Origin: Lomentospora prolificans
Taxonomy: Eukaryota > Ascomycota > Sordariomycetes > Microascales > Microascaceae
Length of the DNA stretch: 64,000 nt
Assembly: GCA_029532625.1 (NCBI GenBank)
Contig: JARFXM010000003.1
Span: forward strand, 2,790,001-2,854,000
Direction: 5' to 3'
Under the pieces are notes generated by a model. The model searched no databases. It saw only the letters and a list, made by a program, of their open reading frames with translations, and was not told where the DNA came from. Position numbers and translations under genes: made by a program. Shown here one piece after another: positions 12,201 through 24,081 of this stretch; the stretch's first letter is position 1; each line of letters opens with the position of its first letter.

Positions 12201-12514
12201 AGTCATCCTGGACGGAAGGGTGTTGGGTGAGATGGAGAAGAGCATCGCGAAGGAAAACCTTGAGAAACACGTACAGGAATCGCTGCGATCTCCCACTGTT
12301 TATTGTAAAAATAAATCCAAGTCAGCATGCCGTGGTAACAAGATTGTGCGAGCAGCAGCTTTGCAAGCTGATGGCGGGGCAATTGCGAACCTTGGATAAT
12401 TTTGAGGCATGGCCGGTAACGCGGGTTTGTTAATTGCTTCTCAACAATCTCGGCCTTGAGCCTCTCCCGGATAGCTTTGGCGATGGCCGTGCCATCAATC
12501 TTACTTGCGACCAT
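9258..12514 (-). CDS. ADE3: trifunctional C1-tetrahydrofolate synthase
   Basis: Interconverts one-carbon tetrahydrofolates as methylene-THF dehydrogenase, methenyl-THF cyclohydrolase and 10-formyl-THF synthetase, feeding purine, thymidylate and formyl-Met-tRNA synthesis. Exons (transcript order) are 12514-12391, 12295-12275, 11995-9430 and 9366-9258; introns are 95, 279 and 63 nt. The product is 939 residues, the usual size. The dehydrogenase/cyclohydrolase domain has the VGDRSDSSTYVRMKLKAA active-site region (conserved Tyr and Lys) and GRSNIVGSP. The synthetase domain has the P-loop TPLGEGKST. The second exon is only 21 nt. The frame is also open upstream to 13093, giving a Ser/Arg-rich segment like a mitochondrial leader, so a longer mitochondrial form is possible. 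The 12390 donor (GTTCGC) is non-ideal but keeps the conserved motif. Confidence 0.95.
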
Positions 12515-13093
12515 GGTTACTTCCGTTGGAAGATCAAAATGGGAGGACGATGGTGACGGTTCTGCGGGTGATGATGAGGCTGAGTATGAGCGAGCAATGG
12601 GATTGTTGCCCGAAAACTGCTTAAGGGCGTAGAAAAGTCGAGGAGAAGATGCTAATGACCGTGGGCGATAAAGATCCACGGCACAAGTCCCTTGCCCGGT
12701 TGCGGTGAAAGCCTGGCGCTGTAAGCGAGTCAGGGGAGAAAAAGTTGATAACCTCCGATGGCTAGGAAACGCAGCTACATGCGCATGTCGAAGAGTACGT
12801 ATTCTTGGACCGCGGTTGAAGTCGGGCATAAGGGTGGTAATCTGGATGCCACTGTTAGTGCTAAGTGACGGAGTCGGAAGGCCCCGATTAGTGCCATCTG
12901 CCCCGGCATGAGACACCAAAAGGTCCCTAGACTGCGGTCGCAGACTGTGTACATTTCGACAGGAGCAAAGAATTGCGTTACACTTGGTGGCAGCCGAGGA
13001 ATGCGTTATTATTTGCTGAGGCCCAAATGCTAGGCTTCCTCTGCCTTTAATCGTCCAAAGTCGAGCGTCAACGCCGGCACGGGAGGACCGCAT
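12515..13093 (-). other. in-frame N-terminal extension, possible mitochondrial presequence of C1-THF synthase
   Basis: The reading frame of the first C1-THF synthase exon is open for 193 codons before the conserved MVASKIDG start. An in-frame ATG at 12829 would give a 105-residue leader rich in Arg, Ser, Ala and Leu and almost free of acidic residues, ending in SGNNPIARSYSASSSP. That composition fits a mitochondrial targeting sequence. Leaky scanning or two transcription starts could make mitochondrial and cytosolic enzymes from one gene. This is inference; no transcript evidence is available. Confidence 0.55.
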
Positions 13094-14415
13094 GTCCGGT
13101 CACGGCTCGAAAGCTCTTGCAACCCGTTCGGGTTAAAGGGCGAAATTTTTGGCACACACCCGCAAACGCAAAGGCTGCGGATGAGAGCTTGACCGGATGA
13201 CGCCGTTGCCTTGAAAGTTCGAGGAGGGTTAACGCAACACAGGACTATAAACAAGAACCAAAAAAAGAAAAGAAAAAAAAAAGAAAAAGTGGCAAAGAAA
13301 AGCCGAAATCGCCCCCAAAAGGTAATGAGATTTGGAATCCCTGCCAGTTCATCAAAGGTTCGTGAGCATACGCCCAGCATCAGCCACCTGCAATGAGGCG
13401 TGTTATGGACCCCGGCAAACAGAACGCGTGGCCACGTCCCAAGGCCGCTCCTTTCGACCTCTTCCTTGCGGGATGCGCGAAACAATCGTAAATGGTTCGT
13501 GACACGGCTCAGGATGGCTTACCTCGAGAAGGACCTATGAGTCACACTTAGGACTCATCGCTCAGCCTATTTTATACAATGCCGTTCGACCAACTGATGT
13601 TGAATCCTTGCACCACTATAGATTTTGAGGAATAGAGAGGGTTATGGCTGGTTTGTTCAGCACTGGACTCGGCATAGAAGAGTGATCCTGTAAGCCATGG
13701 ATACGTAAGGAAGGAGTAACATACTGTTCGGAATGGGATGGCCCGGACGGCCTCAAAAGGTCGACGATAGACCGTAACAATAAGGAACGTGAAGTCTTGT
13801 CCGAATATTGAAAGGTTGACCGCTGAAATGAAACCAGACGCAGCGCCAGGACTCCGAATATATACAGACAACAGCCGGGATTTCTGAAAGAGTGGATCGC
13901 CCCAGTGGTCGCGCAGACACGCTCCGCAGGAAGCTTAACTACGTTGCCCCAGCCCCGACGCAGAAGAATCTCAAGTCCGGAGGGTCGCGGATGTTACGAT
14001 ATGAATTGCAATAATGATATTGTACTTTGTCGCGTTTGCCGATAGAATCGAACGAGACTCACCTCCTAGATGCGCGGATTCGAATCCCTAAGGCTCATGC
14101 CAAACGCCTGCACGGCTTTGGGCGCTCACACACCTTAAGTGAGTTTTTTGTGGCGCTGTGGCTTGTTGTGGTGTAACGTGGTGTCTCCGAGCGATGACTA
14201 AGCATTTGACCTCCCCTCCTTTGCGGGGGACTTCAGGATTTGCCCCACACATGCACAAACGCACAATATCAAGTCCAAAGCCCAGAATTTTTTCGACGAC
14301 GCTGCCTACAGCCGGTCGTCATCCTCCCACCCCTCCTCGAGCTACAAATAATCCGGCACATCCTGCCCGATCCGTAATCTAGATCCCTCTCCTTCTTTTC
14401 ATATCTCCAACAAAA
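13094..14415. other. divergent promoter region of C1-THF synthase and eIF3i
   Basis: About 1.3 kb between two divergent housekeeping genes. It contains an A-rich tract at 13258-13290 and a CT-rich leader just before the eIF3i start. No tRNA or extra gene is supported. Confidence 0.6.
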
Positions 14416-15604
14416 ATGAGGCCTATTCTGTTATCCGGCCACGAGCGTGCGCTCACCCAGGTCCGGTACGCACGCCCTACACATGCTACCTCAACATCGT
14501 CCCCTCCGTGCTTCTTCTGGGGGGATGCCGCCTTGTGTCGAGGCTAGACTAATTCTTTTCTATAGATATAACGCTGATGGAGATCTAATCTTCTCCGTAT
14601 CCAAGGACAACCAGGTGTGCGTTTGGTACTCCCACAATGGCGAGCGTCTGGGCACCTACAAGGGCCACGTCGGTGCCATCTGGACCGTTGATGTCGACCC
14701 CACGAGCACCGTTGCCGCCTCTGGCTCCGCCGATAACACCATCCGTATGTGGGAAGTGAAGACTGGAAAATGCATCAAGACTTGGGAGTTCCCCACCGCT
14801 GTCAAGCGTGTCGAGTTCAACGAGGACGCTACTAAACTTCTCGGTGTTACTGAGAAGCGAATGGGTTACCTCAGCAACATTATCGTATTCGACATCACTA
14901 CCGATCCCGAGGCTGAACAAACTGATGAGAGGGCTCTTACTATCGTTTGCGATCGAAGCAAGGCGACCGTTGCTGGCTGGAGCTACATGTCCAAGTACAT
15001 CATCGCTGGACACGAGGACGGATCCATCTCTCAATACGACGGGAAGACCGGAGAACTCATCATCAACTATTCAATTCACGACCTTAACCAGCCGATCACT
15101 GATCTCCAGTGGTCTGCCGACCGAACCTACTTCATCACCGCTTGCAAGGACAAGACCTCCAAGCTGATCTCCGCCAAGGATCTCGAGGTCCTCAAGACCT
15201 ACCCAAGTGATACCCCTCTTAACAGCGCATGCATGACCAGGAAGAAGGAGTTCGTTATCCTTGGCGGTGGCCAGGCTGCCATGGATGTCACCACCACTGC
15301 CGCTCGCCAGGGTAAATTCGAGGCCCGATTCTACCACAAGATCTTCGAAGATGAGATTGGCCGTGTCCGTGGTCATTTCGGCCCCTTGGTACGTTCAACC
15401 TCGACAGTTCCTTTTCCCCCTTTCCCTTCGTTTCGCATTATAATGTGCTAATATGGCCGCCAGAACACTGTTGCCGCGGATCCTACGGGCAAAGGATACT
15501 GCAGTGGAGGAGAGGACGGATACGTGCGAGTTCATCACTTCGACAAGGGCTACTTTGACTTCCTGTATGAAGTCGAGAGGGAGCGCCTTAACAGGAGCTC
15601 CTAA
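14416..15604 (+). CDS. TIF34: translation initiation factor eIF3 subunit i
   Basis: A WD40 beta-propeller subunit of eIF3, which binds the 40S ribosome and recruits mRNA and initiator tRNA in the cytosol. Exons are 14416-14465, 14566-15388 and 15464-15604; introns are 100 and 75 nt with GTACGC and GTACGT donors. The product is 337 residues, typical for eIF3i. It starts MRPILLSGHERALTQVRYN, the conserved first blade, and contains GHVGAIWTVDVD, SGSADNTIRMWEV and a last blade with CSGGEDGYVRVHHFD. A CT-rich leader with CAAAA before the ATG fits a highly expressed gene. Very secure. Confidence 0.97.
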
Positions 15605-16357
15605 GAGCAGCTCACTCACTCTCCGTATCACCTCTTAAAAAGCCACTGACACGTGTCTTGCATGCTCGGCGTTTCGGAGTTCCTCGGTATGGGCACGTAT
15701 GTTTGAAGAAACCTGGGAGGAGAGGGACTCGCATCTGGTTTGTAATGATTTGAAAAAGATGACGGATGGCTCGAAATATAAACTTTGGAATTGCCACGTT
15801 GGCATCTCACGCGAACCTTTCCTGCGTTGCTTCAAAGTCGTGTTTAACGGCGGTTTAGATCTCGAGAGTACGTTTCTAGATGCTGTTTAAAAGATTAGGC
15901 TTACATATGATGAATTCATCACATCATGCGGAAGTGAACAAAGTATTTTTCCCATTGCTGTATGTTGAAACATATCTATCGAATCACCTAAACCGGGACC
16001 CTCATTTTTCCGTATTTCCTTCTTCCCCAGCTCGCCTCCTTTGATCCAAATCCAACTTCCTGGCTTAGCCGAGGGAGGTGATGGCCAAATACATAATCGA
16101 AGGCCCTTGTTTGGCGATACCTAGAGGGACCTACTTCTCTCTTGCCATATCTACAAGAGAACCTAGACCGTTTTCATCATCTTCCAACGCCAAGAAGGAC
16201 TAAGTACCAAGAACATCAAAAGAAATGGAGAATGTTTAGGAGGATCAGCGAATTGCAGCTTCCAAAATAGAAGATTACATCAATCAGTGCTTGATTGTGG
16301 GTTTGACTGGACCTCCGGAAAAAGAATGCGAGAGGACAGCGAAATGCGGTATTCTGA
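15605..16357. other. convergent intergenic region, eIF3i and ISWI
   Basis: About 750 bases with the 3' flanks of two convergent genes. Short frames at 15612-15890 lack protein character. Nothing else is seen. Confidence 0.6.
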
Positions 16358-19300
16358 TTATTTCTTCTTGCCTTTAGATTTGGCCTTCGAAGCCGCGCTC
16401 GTGGAGGCGTTGCTAGCAACACTCGAGGCACGCGAAGGAGTGGCAGACTTGGACTTGCTTCCCTTTCCGGTGGCAGACTTGACATTATCGAGAGCTTTGT
16501 TCTGCTCGGTGTTAGAAACAATCAAGTGGACAAGAACCTCCAACGACGCGACATACCTTGACACCGTTCTTGGACTTCTTCTTGGCCGGGGCCATTCCAA
16601 GAATACTATCTTCGTCGTTCTCCTCATCCTCAGGCTCACGTTTCGACTTCTTGTCACCGTTCGCCTTCGAAGGTTGAACATCCTCAAACTCTTTCATTAC
16701 AGTTGTAAGAAGCGTCGTGCATCGTCGGCTGAGCTCGATAGGTGTGCGGCTCAAGAAGAACCAATCGAACCTGAAAAGGGGACTTTCACGAATCTCCTCC
16801 CTGATATTTTCGTAGAGACCCTCACTATCAATCCCGTACTTGTCAAGGAGAACAAGAAGGAACCGGTCTTCCTCTTCCGTGTAGACCTTCTTGTTCGTAG
16901 TCGACACGGAATAATTAATCTTAAGCTGCTGGAGGGGGACGCGGTAACTCGAAATCTTCTTGCGCAGCATTTTGCGCTGGTGCTCGACACGCCGCATGCG
17001 CTCCTCGCCGTCCTCGATGATCTTGATGTATTTCTGATAATCGGAGATTTCCGTGTATCTCTGCCAGAATACCTTCGCATACGCCTTGATCTGAGCAACC
17101 GTCTTGCTGTCAATGTCTTCTGCAATTCTCTCGTAATCAGTACGGCCGTGTTTGCCGGAACCGTTAACGAATTGCTGGAAATCCCGCCGATTCCATTCTC
17201 CAAAACCTTGTTCTGATAGCTCGGCCTTCTCTTCTTGCTCTTCTTCCGTCAAAGGCGTCGCATTATCTATCTCTTCCTGCAGCCGAGCTTGCTCTGCCTG
17301 GCGTTCCTCCAGCGTATCCTCTTCTCCCTCGGCAAGCGGGACCTTGTAACCAATCTCCTTCCTGTAGTATGCAGTCTCCCGATCTTGCAACTCTCGAAGA
17401 CGAGGGGGGTAGAACTGGTAGTCATGAACAGGCACCTGTTTAGGCGCACGGGGAGCCTTCGGCTTTTGCTCAGCCTTGCTACTCGGATACATCGCCTGTT
17501 TGAAATATTTGTCCATGGAGTAGGATTGCTCCTTTCGCTCACGTTTGGCGGGTTCAATCCAGGTCATAAGGTTAAGGTCGCTCTTCTTCTTCTGGAAGTC
17601 TTGACCGTTCCATTCGTAAGCGGATTCGGAGGTGAAGTTTTGCAGATCGTCCAGGCCGAGCTTTTCATATTTAGCATTCAACTCCTTCGTACGGTTTTCA
17701 CCACGCGCAAGAATTTCCTCAATGTCAGCATCATCTAGGTTAGCGCCCTTGTCAGCGATGACGCCTGTAGCTCCCTTGGTAGAGAAGACGTTCTGCGCTC
17801 CGTGTTGAATCATAGACAATAGCTCATCCTTGTTTGCGGCGGCCTTCGCGGCGATCTGCGCCCTGCCCTGCTGGATAACAAGTTGGTCCAGTCTCAACTT
17901 CTGAGCCGCTCGCTCAAGGACCTTCTCTTCAATCGCGTTGTCGGTTACGAAGCGATACACAACCACCTGTTTTGTCTGTCCGATACGGTGAGCGCGATCC
18001 ATCGCCTGAAGATCTGCTTGGGGATTCCAGTCGCTATCATAGAGAATGACAATGTCGGCCGTCGTTAGGTTAATACCCAAACCACCCGCACGAGTCGTCA
18101 GCAGGAACACAAACTTCTCCGAGCCCGGCTTGTTGTATTCGTCAATAGCCGCAATTCGATCCTCGTGAGCAGTGCCACCATCAATTCGGCAGTACTTGTA
18201 CTCGCGGAAAACACAGTAGTCTTCTAGGATATCGAGCAGTCGACTCATCTGGGAGAAAATGAGAACGCGACTGCCGGCCTTCTGCAACCTGGAGAGGAGC
18301 TTGTCAAGCACGGCCATTTTACCGGAATTCTGAATCAAATGCTCGTCGGTTGTATAAGGTGGACCAGGCTCAGCTCCCTCGAAGAGATATGGGTGATTAC
18401 AACACTTCCTCAGCTGCATCACAATATTGAGCAGACGTGTCTTGGATTCGCGCTTGCCCCCAGCGCCGTTGACTGCGTCGATATCCTTTTCCAGAATCTT
18501 CTGATACCATTTGACCTGCATTTCAGACATGCCAATGTAAAGATTCACCTCCTTCTTGGGAAGCAGGCTCTTTTCCACATCGCTTTTGACTCGACGAAGG
18601 AGGAAAGGACGTAGAACGCGGTGAAGCTGTTGAACAACGGTGTCTTGGTCCCGATCCTGACCACTAAACCAATTGTCGAATGCCTCCGAGTCGCCGAAGA
18701 CGTCAGGCAGGAGAAAGTTGAGCAGGGCCCAAAGCTCGTGGAGGTTATTTTGAAGAGGAGTTCCGGTGATTAACAGGCGATTGCGAGACTGGAACAGGCG
18801 AATGACTTGGGATAGTGACGACTCCTCGTTCTTGATACGATGCGCCTGTAAGGAATAGAATAAGCATATGCGGCACTGCAGATCTCCAGCAACGCGAAAC
18901 GTACCTCGTCAATGATGATATACTGCCAGGCAAATTTCTTCAGGTGTGCCTTTTCTCGGAGAACCATCTCGTAACTTGTGATGCAAACGTCGAAGTCTTC
19001 GTCAATAAGACGGTCGTTGATGAGCTGGTGACGCTCTTCCTTCGCTCCTTGGAGGACCAAGACATTGACCTCGGGAGTCCATTTTGCAAACTCACGCTTC
19101 CAGTTGTCTAGGGTAGACTTTGGAACAGTGACAAGGTGGGGTCCAGTGATACCCATCATGTGGCGCAGGTAGCCGAGAAACGAAATGGTCTGCAGAGTCT
19201 TCCCCAGACCCATCTCATCTGCCAAAATGCCAGAGATACCATTTTCGTGCAATGAGATAAGCCAGTTAAGACCCGCAACCTGGTAGTCCCTCATGGTACC

Positions 19301-19986
19301 CTGGATGAACGACGGCGATTCACGGAAGACAGTATCAGCCGCCCCGCCCCGCTTTTCATCCTTTAAGAGTTCCTCATCCTCTTCCTTTTCAGTTCGCCGC
19401 CCTCGTGCATTCGTAGCACCACCTTGACGACGTGAACCACCCTTTTTCTTGTCTTGTTCGGAATTCTGACGGTCAATCTCTACCATGATGTCACGGATTT
19501 TCGGGTCGGGATTTGTCTCGATGAAGTGCCGGAAGAGGTCTGTTAGACCGAGTAGGTAGCGAAATCGGCGAATGGTATCATCTTCCTGATATATGGGTCA
19601 GCGAACCGCGCGGTGATTTCGCACTCAGCACTCCCAAAAAAGCCGTACCTTCGATTCGCCTAAACGATCATGCTTTTTACCGAACACACTGCGTCGAAGC
19701 TGGTTGGCTTCGGTTCTACGCTTACGGCCATCTGTAATAGGCTCTCCAACGACGCTGCTGGCTGTGGTATTGGGTTGAGTATCGGAGTCGGAGTAGTCGG
19801 GAGTATCCACTTCCTATTCAGAGGCAAGGTTAGTACAGGACGCGGGAGATACAGGCGCAACTGCAACAACAATGGGGGTGAGGTAAACGGGTGTGCGGGA
19901 CGTACCATTTCGGAAGCATTGTGATGGTCCGGCGCATCGGGCATCGACGCGTCAGTATCGGCGCCATTCTGTCGGCTAGGAGCCAT
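16358..19986 (-). CDS. ISWI: ISWI-family chromatin-remodelling ATPase
   Basis: A nuclear SNF2-type ATPase that slides and spaces nucleosomes. Exons (transcript order) are 19986-19906, 19813-19649, 19585-18905, 18845-16557 and 16501-16358; the introns are 92, 63, 59 and 55 nt, and all are phase 0. The product is 1,119 residues, the normal ISWI size. Helicase lobe 1 has DEMGLGKT (Walker A), and IIIDE joined to AHRIKNE across the third intron (DEAH box). Lobe 2 has SRVLIFSQM, LLTTRAGGLGINL and DRAHRIGQ. Downstream the HAND, SANT and SLIDE modules follow, with DFQQFVNGSGKHGR and YSVSTTNKKVYTEEEDRF. The Lys-rich tail ends SKGKKK. It is Isw1/Isw2-like; which yeast paralogue it corresponds to cannot be settled here. 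Long antisense frames inside it are shadows. Confidence 0.96.
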
Positions 19987-20724
19987 TGTGATAGAGCTTC
20001 AGTGGAGAACCACTTAACGCGCCAAGACGCGTCGCAGACAGCGGTACAGGTAGTAAGGTGATATATCAGCGGATTGAAAAACAGGATTGAACTTGACGGA
20101 GTATAGGGGCTAAAAGGCGAAGGTGGGAGGTGGTGTCGTGCGTTGGAGAAGAGGAGCACAATAATCGAGAAACTTTTTGGAAGGTGGATGTATGGATGGT
20201 CCAAGGTTCTGGCTGGGCTCATCACAAGTCTAAGGCGCGCATGGGTGTGGATTGCAGGTGCTTTGATGACTGTTTATCCGAGGATCTACCAGCCAACTCC
20301 ATTATAATCTGGCAATGTAGGCATGGGAATCAAAGTAGCCAACAACAAAAGGGCCAAGTGAGCCACTCTGTTGCAAAGCTATTAAGCCTGAAACTCTTCA
20401 GATTCCTAGTGATATTAGGACCCTAGGAGACTATCCTTACTTACATACAATGTGAAGTGACTTCGCGTCGTATCCAAAAAACCCATCCACCAAGACATGG
20501 CACACAATTCACAGCGGCTGCATTAAATACTTGAGGATGTCACAATATCTAAATTCACAACATTAGTGCTTGTAATAGGCGTGAAAAGGTTAATTAGAAG
20601 CTGAGGGGGGGCTATTTTGCTAACTCACGAGGATATGTGCTTTATTAACTAAGAGAGAAGAAGAGAAAAAAAGAAAATTTCTGCTTTTCAAGGTGGGCAA
20701 AAAAGGCAAAAAAAGATATCTTGT
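19987..20724. other. ISWI promoter and AT-rich flank of tRNA-His
   Basis: About 740 bases upstream of the ISWI gene. The right part, from about 20440, is more AT-rich than average and includes A-tracts. No protein gene is supported. Confidence 0.55.
20708..20714 (-). terminator. Pol III T-run terminator of tRNA-His
   Basis: Seven consecutive T residues on the tRNA sense strand, starting about 10 nt beyond the tRNA 3' end. This is the standard RNA polymerase III stop signal. Confidence 0.8.
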
Positions 20725-20796
20725 TGCCCAAGGGAGGAATCGAACCTCCGTTTTCACGGCCACAACGTGACGTACTAACCACTATACGACTTGAGC
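20725..20796 (-). tRNA. tRNA-His: tRNA-His (anticodon GTG)
   Basis: A 72-nt cloverleaf on the minus strand. The acceptor stem GCTCAAG pairs with CTTGGGC with one T:G wobble; the D arm is GTAT/GTAC. The anticodon stem TCACG/CGTGA holds loop TTGTGGC with GTG. The T arm is GGAGG-TTCGATT-CCTCC and the discriminator is A. No intron is present, and CCA is not encoded, as expected in eukaryotes. A run of seven T residues on the transcribed strand (20714-20708) about 10 nt downstream fits a Pol III terminator. The G at position -1 needed for histidylation would be added after transcription. Confidence 0.94.
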
Positions 20797-21545
20797 TCCT
20801 TACGATTTGTTGGAACACAACTGCACAATCTGACTATATTAACCTACCCCTCTCCTAACTTAGGTTTTGTGTTCAGAGTCTATATGACTAATTTCTAACC
20901 AAGCTTCTCTTACTCCCTACTAGACTCTTGACTAGAAACTAGATGGAAATTAATGGATTTGAATAATGTGACTTCACACTGTAGTTGCCATCTTACCATC
21001 TTCAACTTCCTCGCTGTTGTTCGCCAGGATTCTTTGTCAAAACAAAATTTCAGCCTAGGCGCACAGTCTATTGTCGTAGATATAGGTAATCTATATCAAG
21101 AATATATTCAGTTATTGTTTACATATTGTCCTAGAGAGGGGCCCACGAAATTGTGTCTTCTTTCTGCAGGTTCCCCCTCGCCCTTCAACCAGCAATCTCG
21201 TGCCTGGACAATCATGTACCAAAGTCAGTTTGGCATCCTTGAGGTGAGTCGGGCAGACTCTCTTTGTCTCCCCAGAGTAACAAGTCTTTTTCTTAATGTG
21301 CTCCCGTGGCACAAGCACGCCAAATCCATGCAGGGAATCAATAGAAAGGGAGTCGGGAAACAATCAAGTAGATGAGAAGCGCAACAGACAAAGAAGCCAG
21401 CCCACCACATAAACGCCACAAGCGAAAGAATGCAGCCTCCCGAGTCGGAAGCGGAGAATTAGTGAGCGTATGAATAAACGATCCAAGAGAAGAAAGTAAA
21501 AAAGAAAAATTGGCCGGCCGTGAGAAGTCGTGGTTTGGTTTCTTT
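20797..21545. other. intergenic region between tRNA-His and the reductase gene
   Basis: About 750 AT-rich bases containing the upstream flank of the tRNA and the 3' flank of the reductase gene. A frame at 20953-21375 lacks coding character. No repeat or element is recognised. Confidence 0.55.
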
Positions 21546-23567
21546 TTACCATCCGAACTGCTCACAGTGAAGCTCGAGGGCAGGGCCCTCGCACTGAATG
21601 CAGGCCGCCGTGGTGTTCCTTACTTCGTCCATGAGACTCATAGGTCCGCACCCTATAATGAGGATTCGTTCCGTCCGACGCGCCTTGGCTACTTCCTCCC
21701 GAATTATCTGCGACACGTTGGGCCGGCCTTCGCTGATGTCGATACTCGTGTCGAGGCATAGTTGATGGGCTCCACAATTTCCTGAGCAGGCTGGGAGATG
21801 CTCGGAGTGGGCGGGGGACGAAGCCTGGGATTCGATTTCCATTTTCTCGATGGCGTCCATCTTTTCAGCGTCCATTCCCATCTCGCGATCTAGCTCGATG
21901 GGTGTGGTTGATCGCGGGGGCGTCGCAAGATACAAGTTGGGTTTATTCTCCTCGACTGACGACGGCGGGGTGTTGCCGGTCACATGAATGTTGACGCTCA
22001 CCTTGCCGCTAACTCGAAGTTCTTGAAGGTGGTCCGCATACCACTTAAAGTACCCTGTCATCACAAGTGTTAAAGGCGCTTGTGCCTCATTGTGCGACAA
22101 AGAAAGCGATATTTCGCTACTCACCTCGGTGCCTAACCATCCAGTGGAACTGAATGGGTAGCTTGTTGTTCCACTTGTTTAACACTCTCAGAGCCATTCC
22201 CGTGGTGAAACTGGCGCCGCTACCGCCGCCAAGCATAACGATTCGGTCAAAAGAGGGCATGTTAGGGAACGTTCCATATGGTCCTTCCACTGAGGCCATC
22301 AGGCTGCGGCCAGGATTGGCCGAGGCAAATCTGTGAAGGTCGCGTGTGAAGCCATCATACGACGCGACCACGAACTCATTGGATGAAGAAGAAACGACGG
22401 TGAAAGGGTGCATCTCGAAGAAGCGAACGCCCGGAATCCAGACAAAGCAGTGCGAGCCCGAAGTGTCGCCACCAGGGCCCTTCTTGAGCCTGATGCGGGT
22501 ACCGCCTTCAGAGAGAGGGTAGACGACAGCCTCGTTATTGACGCTGTAGAACACGAGTCGGATGAAGCGAACGGATCTATCAAAGACCCAAAGACCGCCG
22601 ACAATGCAGGTCACGATGGCGATCTTCTTGACGACTTCGGGCTGATGGAGGCCGACGAAGACGACGAGAGCGAGGAAGAAGAGGACGTGCACAACGTAGA
22701 ATAGTTCATACCAGAATCGACGAATGACGAGGGCGGAGAGAACCATGACAAGCATGCAGAAGCCAGCGACGATTCCGTAAATCTCCTCATGTTCGCGGAG
22801 ACGCTTGATATTGTTAGATGTCCCGAAATATGAGGCGTAAGTACAGGCGTGAAGGATAACGACGGCCAGAGTGACGGATCCGGAAATCTTATGCAACACG
22901 TTGATGCGCTCATACGACCAAGCAGAGATGTATGCGAGTGGGGTGTTCTTCAGCGACAAGAAGACTACGACCACCAGGTTTGAAACGCTCAGCCTGTTCC
23001 CACCGAGTTAGAACTCACTAAACTCACTCATTCTCATACGCTTGGAGGTGCTCACCATCCCCACCTGGCGGCGAGGTTCGTCTGAATACCGAGGCTCTTG
23101 TTGTCCATGTTGACAAATGAGACGATGACATTGATGGCAACAAAGAGAGCCGCCAGCACGGCATGGCCACGGGAAGGCAACCCCGGGAACCTAGGTAGCA
23201 AGGTCCTCCTCACGATTCTAGGTTTGTGTGTTAGTCTCAATAAAGTATTACCTGGCTAGGGGGCTTGTTCAAGAACCCAGACCTACCTGGAGACATAATG
23301 GAAGGGGGCGAAGATAGTGGCCTTGTTGAGGCCGCTCTTCTGAGCGAAGACTCTCGTGAGGTGGAGTAGGATGAAGATGCCCATGAGCCCGCAAAGGCCA
23401 GCGGCATAGTACTCCATAGTCAGGACATTCATTTCACTCCTCTTCGCGAAGAGCAGCGGGAACGCACTTGGGCCACCACCGCCGCCGCCTCCCCCATGGC
23501 CGCCGCTACCACCACTGGAGCCATTTCCACCGCCAGAGCCCCCAGACCAGCCGCCGGAGCTCGACAT
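21546..23567 (-). CDS. ferric-reductase-like transmembrane oxidoreductase (FRE family)
   Basis: Predicted to pass electrons from NADPH through FAD and two hemes across a membrane, typically to reduce extracellular ferric or cupric ions. Exons (transcript order) are 23567-23287, 23217-23056, 22993-22125 and 22054-21546; introns are 69, 62 and 70 nt. The product is 606 residues. A Gly-rich, low-complexity N-terminus of about 30 residues replaces the usual signal peptide. Several membrane helices follow, with two His-X13-His pairs (in LHKISG..LHAC and VVHVLF..GLHQ) expected to hold two hemes. The FAD motif is HPFTVVSS. NADPH-binding parts are GGGSGASF and, near the C-terminus, IIGCGPMSLMDEVRN. 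The substrate cannot be decided from sequence alone. Confidence 0.88.
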
Positions 23568-24067
23568 TGTGATGTGGACTGGATTTGATTATGGTCTCTC
23601 CTTGGCTTCAGGTTGGTGTATATTCGGTCCTCTTCTGCTAATGAGTGATTCTTCTCTATTCTTCCAAATATAAGTGACCTTGAGTGAGAGGCGAAGACTC
23701 GTGAGGGTTGTGCGAGGTAAAGATGGGATGCCAAGCTCTAGTGGATGGGAAGTTGGAGGAAGTAGGGCAGAAGAAAAGGCGGATGCTCTTACACTACAGC
23801 GAAGATCTCTCCAAGTTACAGGTTCCAAGAGAGCCGAGGAACGTGAGACAGGGGAGGGCATGTTTTTTTATGTCTGGTGGGCACGAATAACAAGAAACAA
23901 GAGGGGAGTGGTGGAACCAGGAGCATCATCTCGCTCTCTGTCTCTCTCCTCTTCTCTTCTCTCTTCCTCTCTCGGGGGTGGGGTGTGTGTGGAGAAGAGA
24001 TCTGAGGATGTGTAGGTGAGTGCGGTCTTGGGAATGCAAGTCCCGTTGAGGGAGGGCGCCATCTTTT

Positions 24068-24081
24068 GGGGGGGGGGGGGG
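24068..24081. repeat. poly-G tract (14 G)
   Basis: Fourteen consecutive G on the plus strand, about 500 bases upstream of the reductase start codon. Length errors are common in such tracts, and G-rich structures are possible. Confidence 0.9.

Noticed and set aside
14060..14100. GGATTCGAATCC, a tRNA T-loop-like sequence
   Set aside because: The arms do not form a 5-bp T stem, and no matching acceptor or anticodon arm lies nearby.
16287..17216. 309-codon plus-strand frame
   Set aside because: It is antisense to the ISWI SANT/SLIDE exon, and its Leu/Val/Arg content mirrors the Glu/Lys codons.
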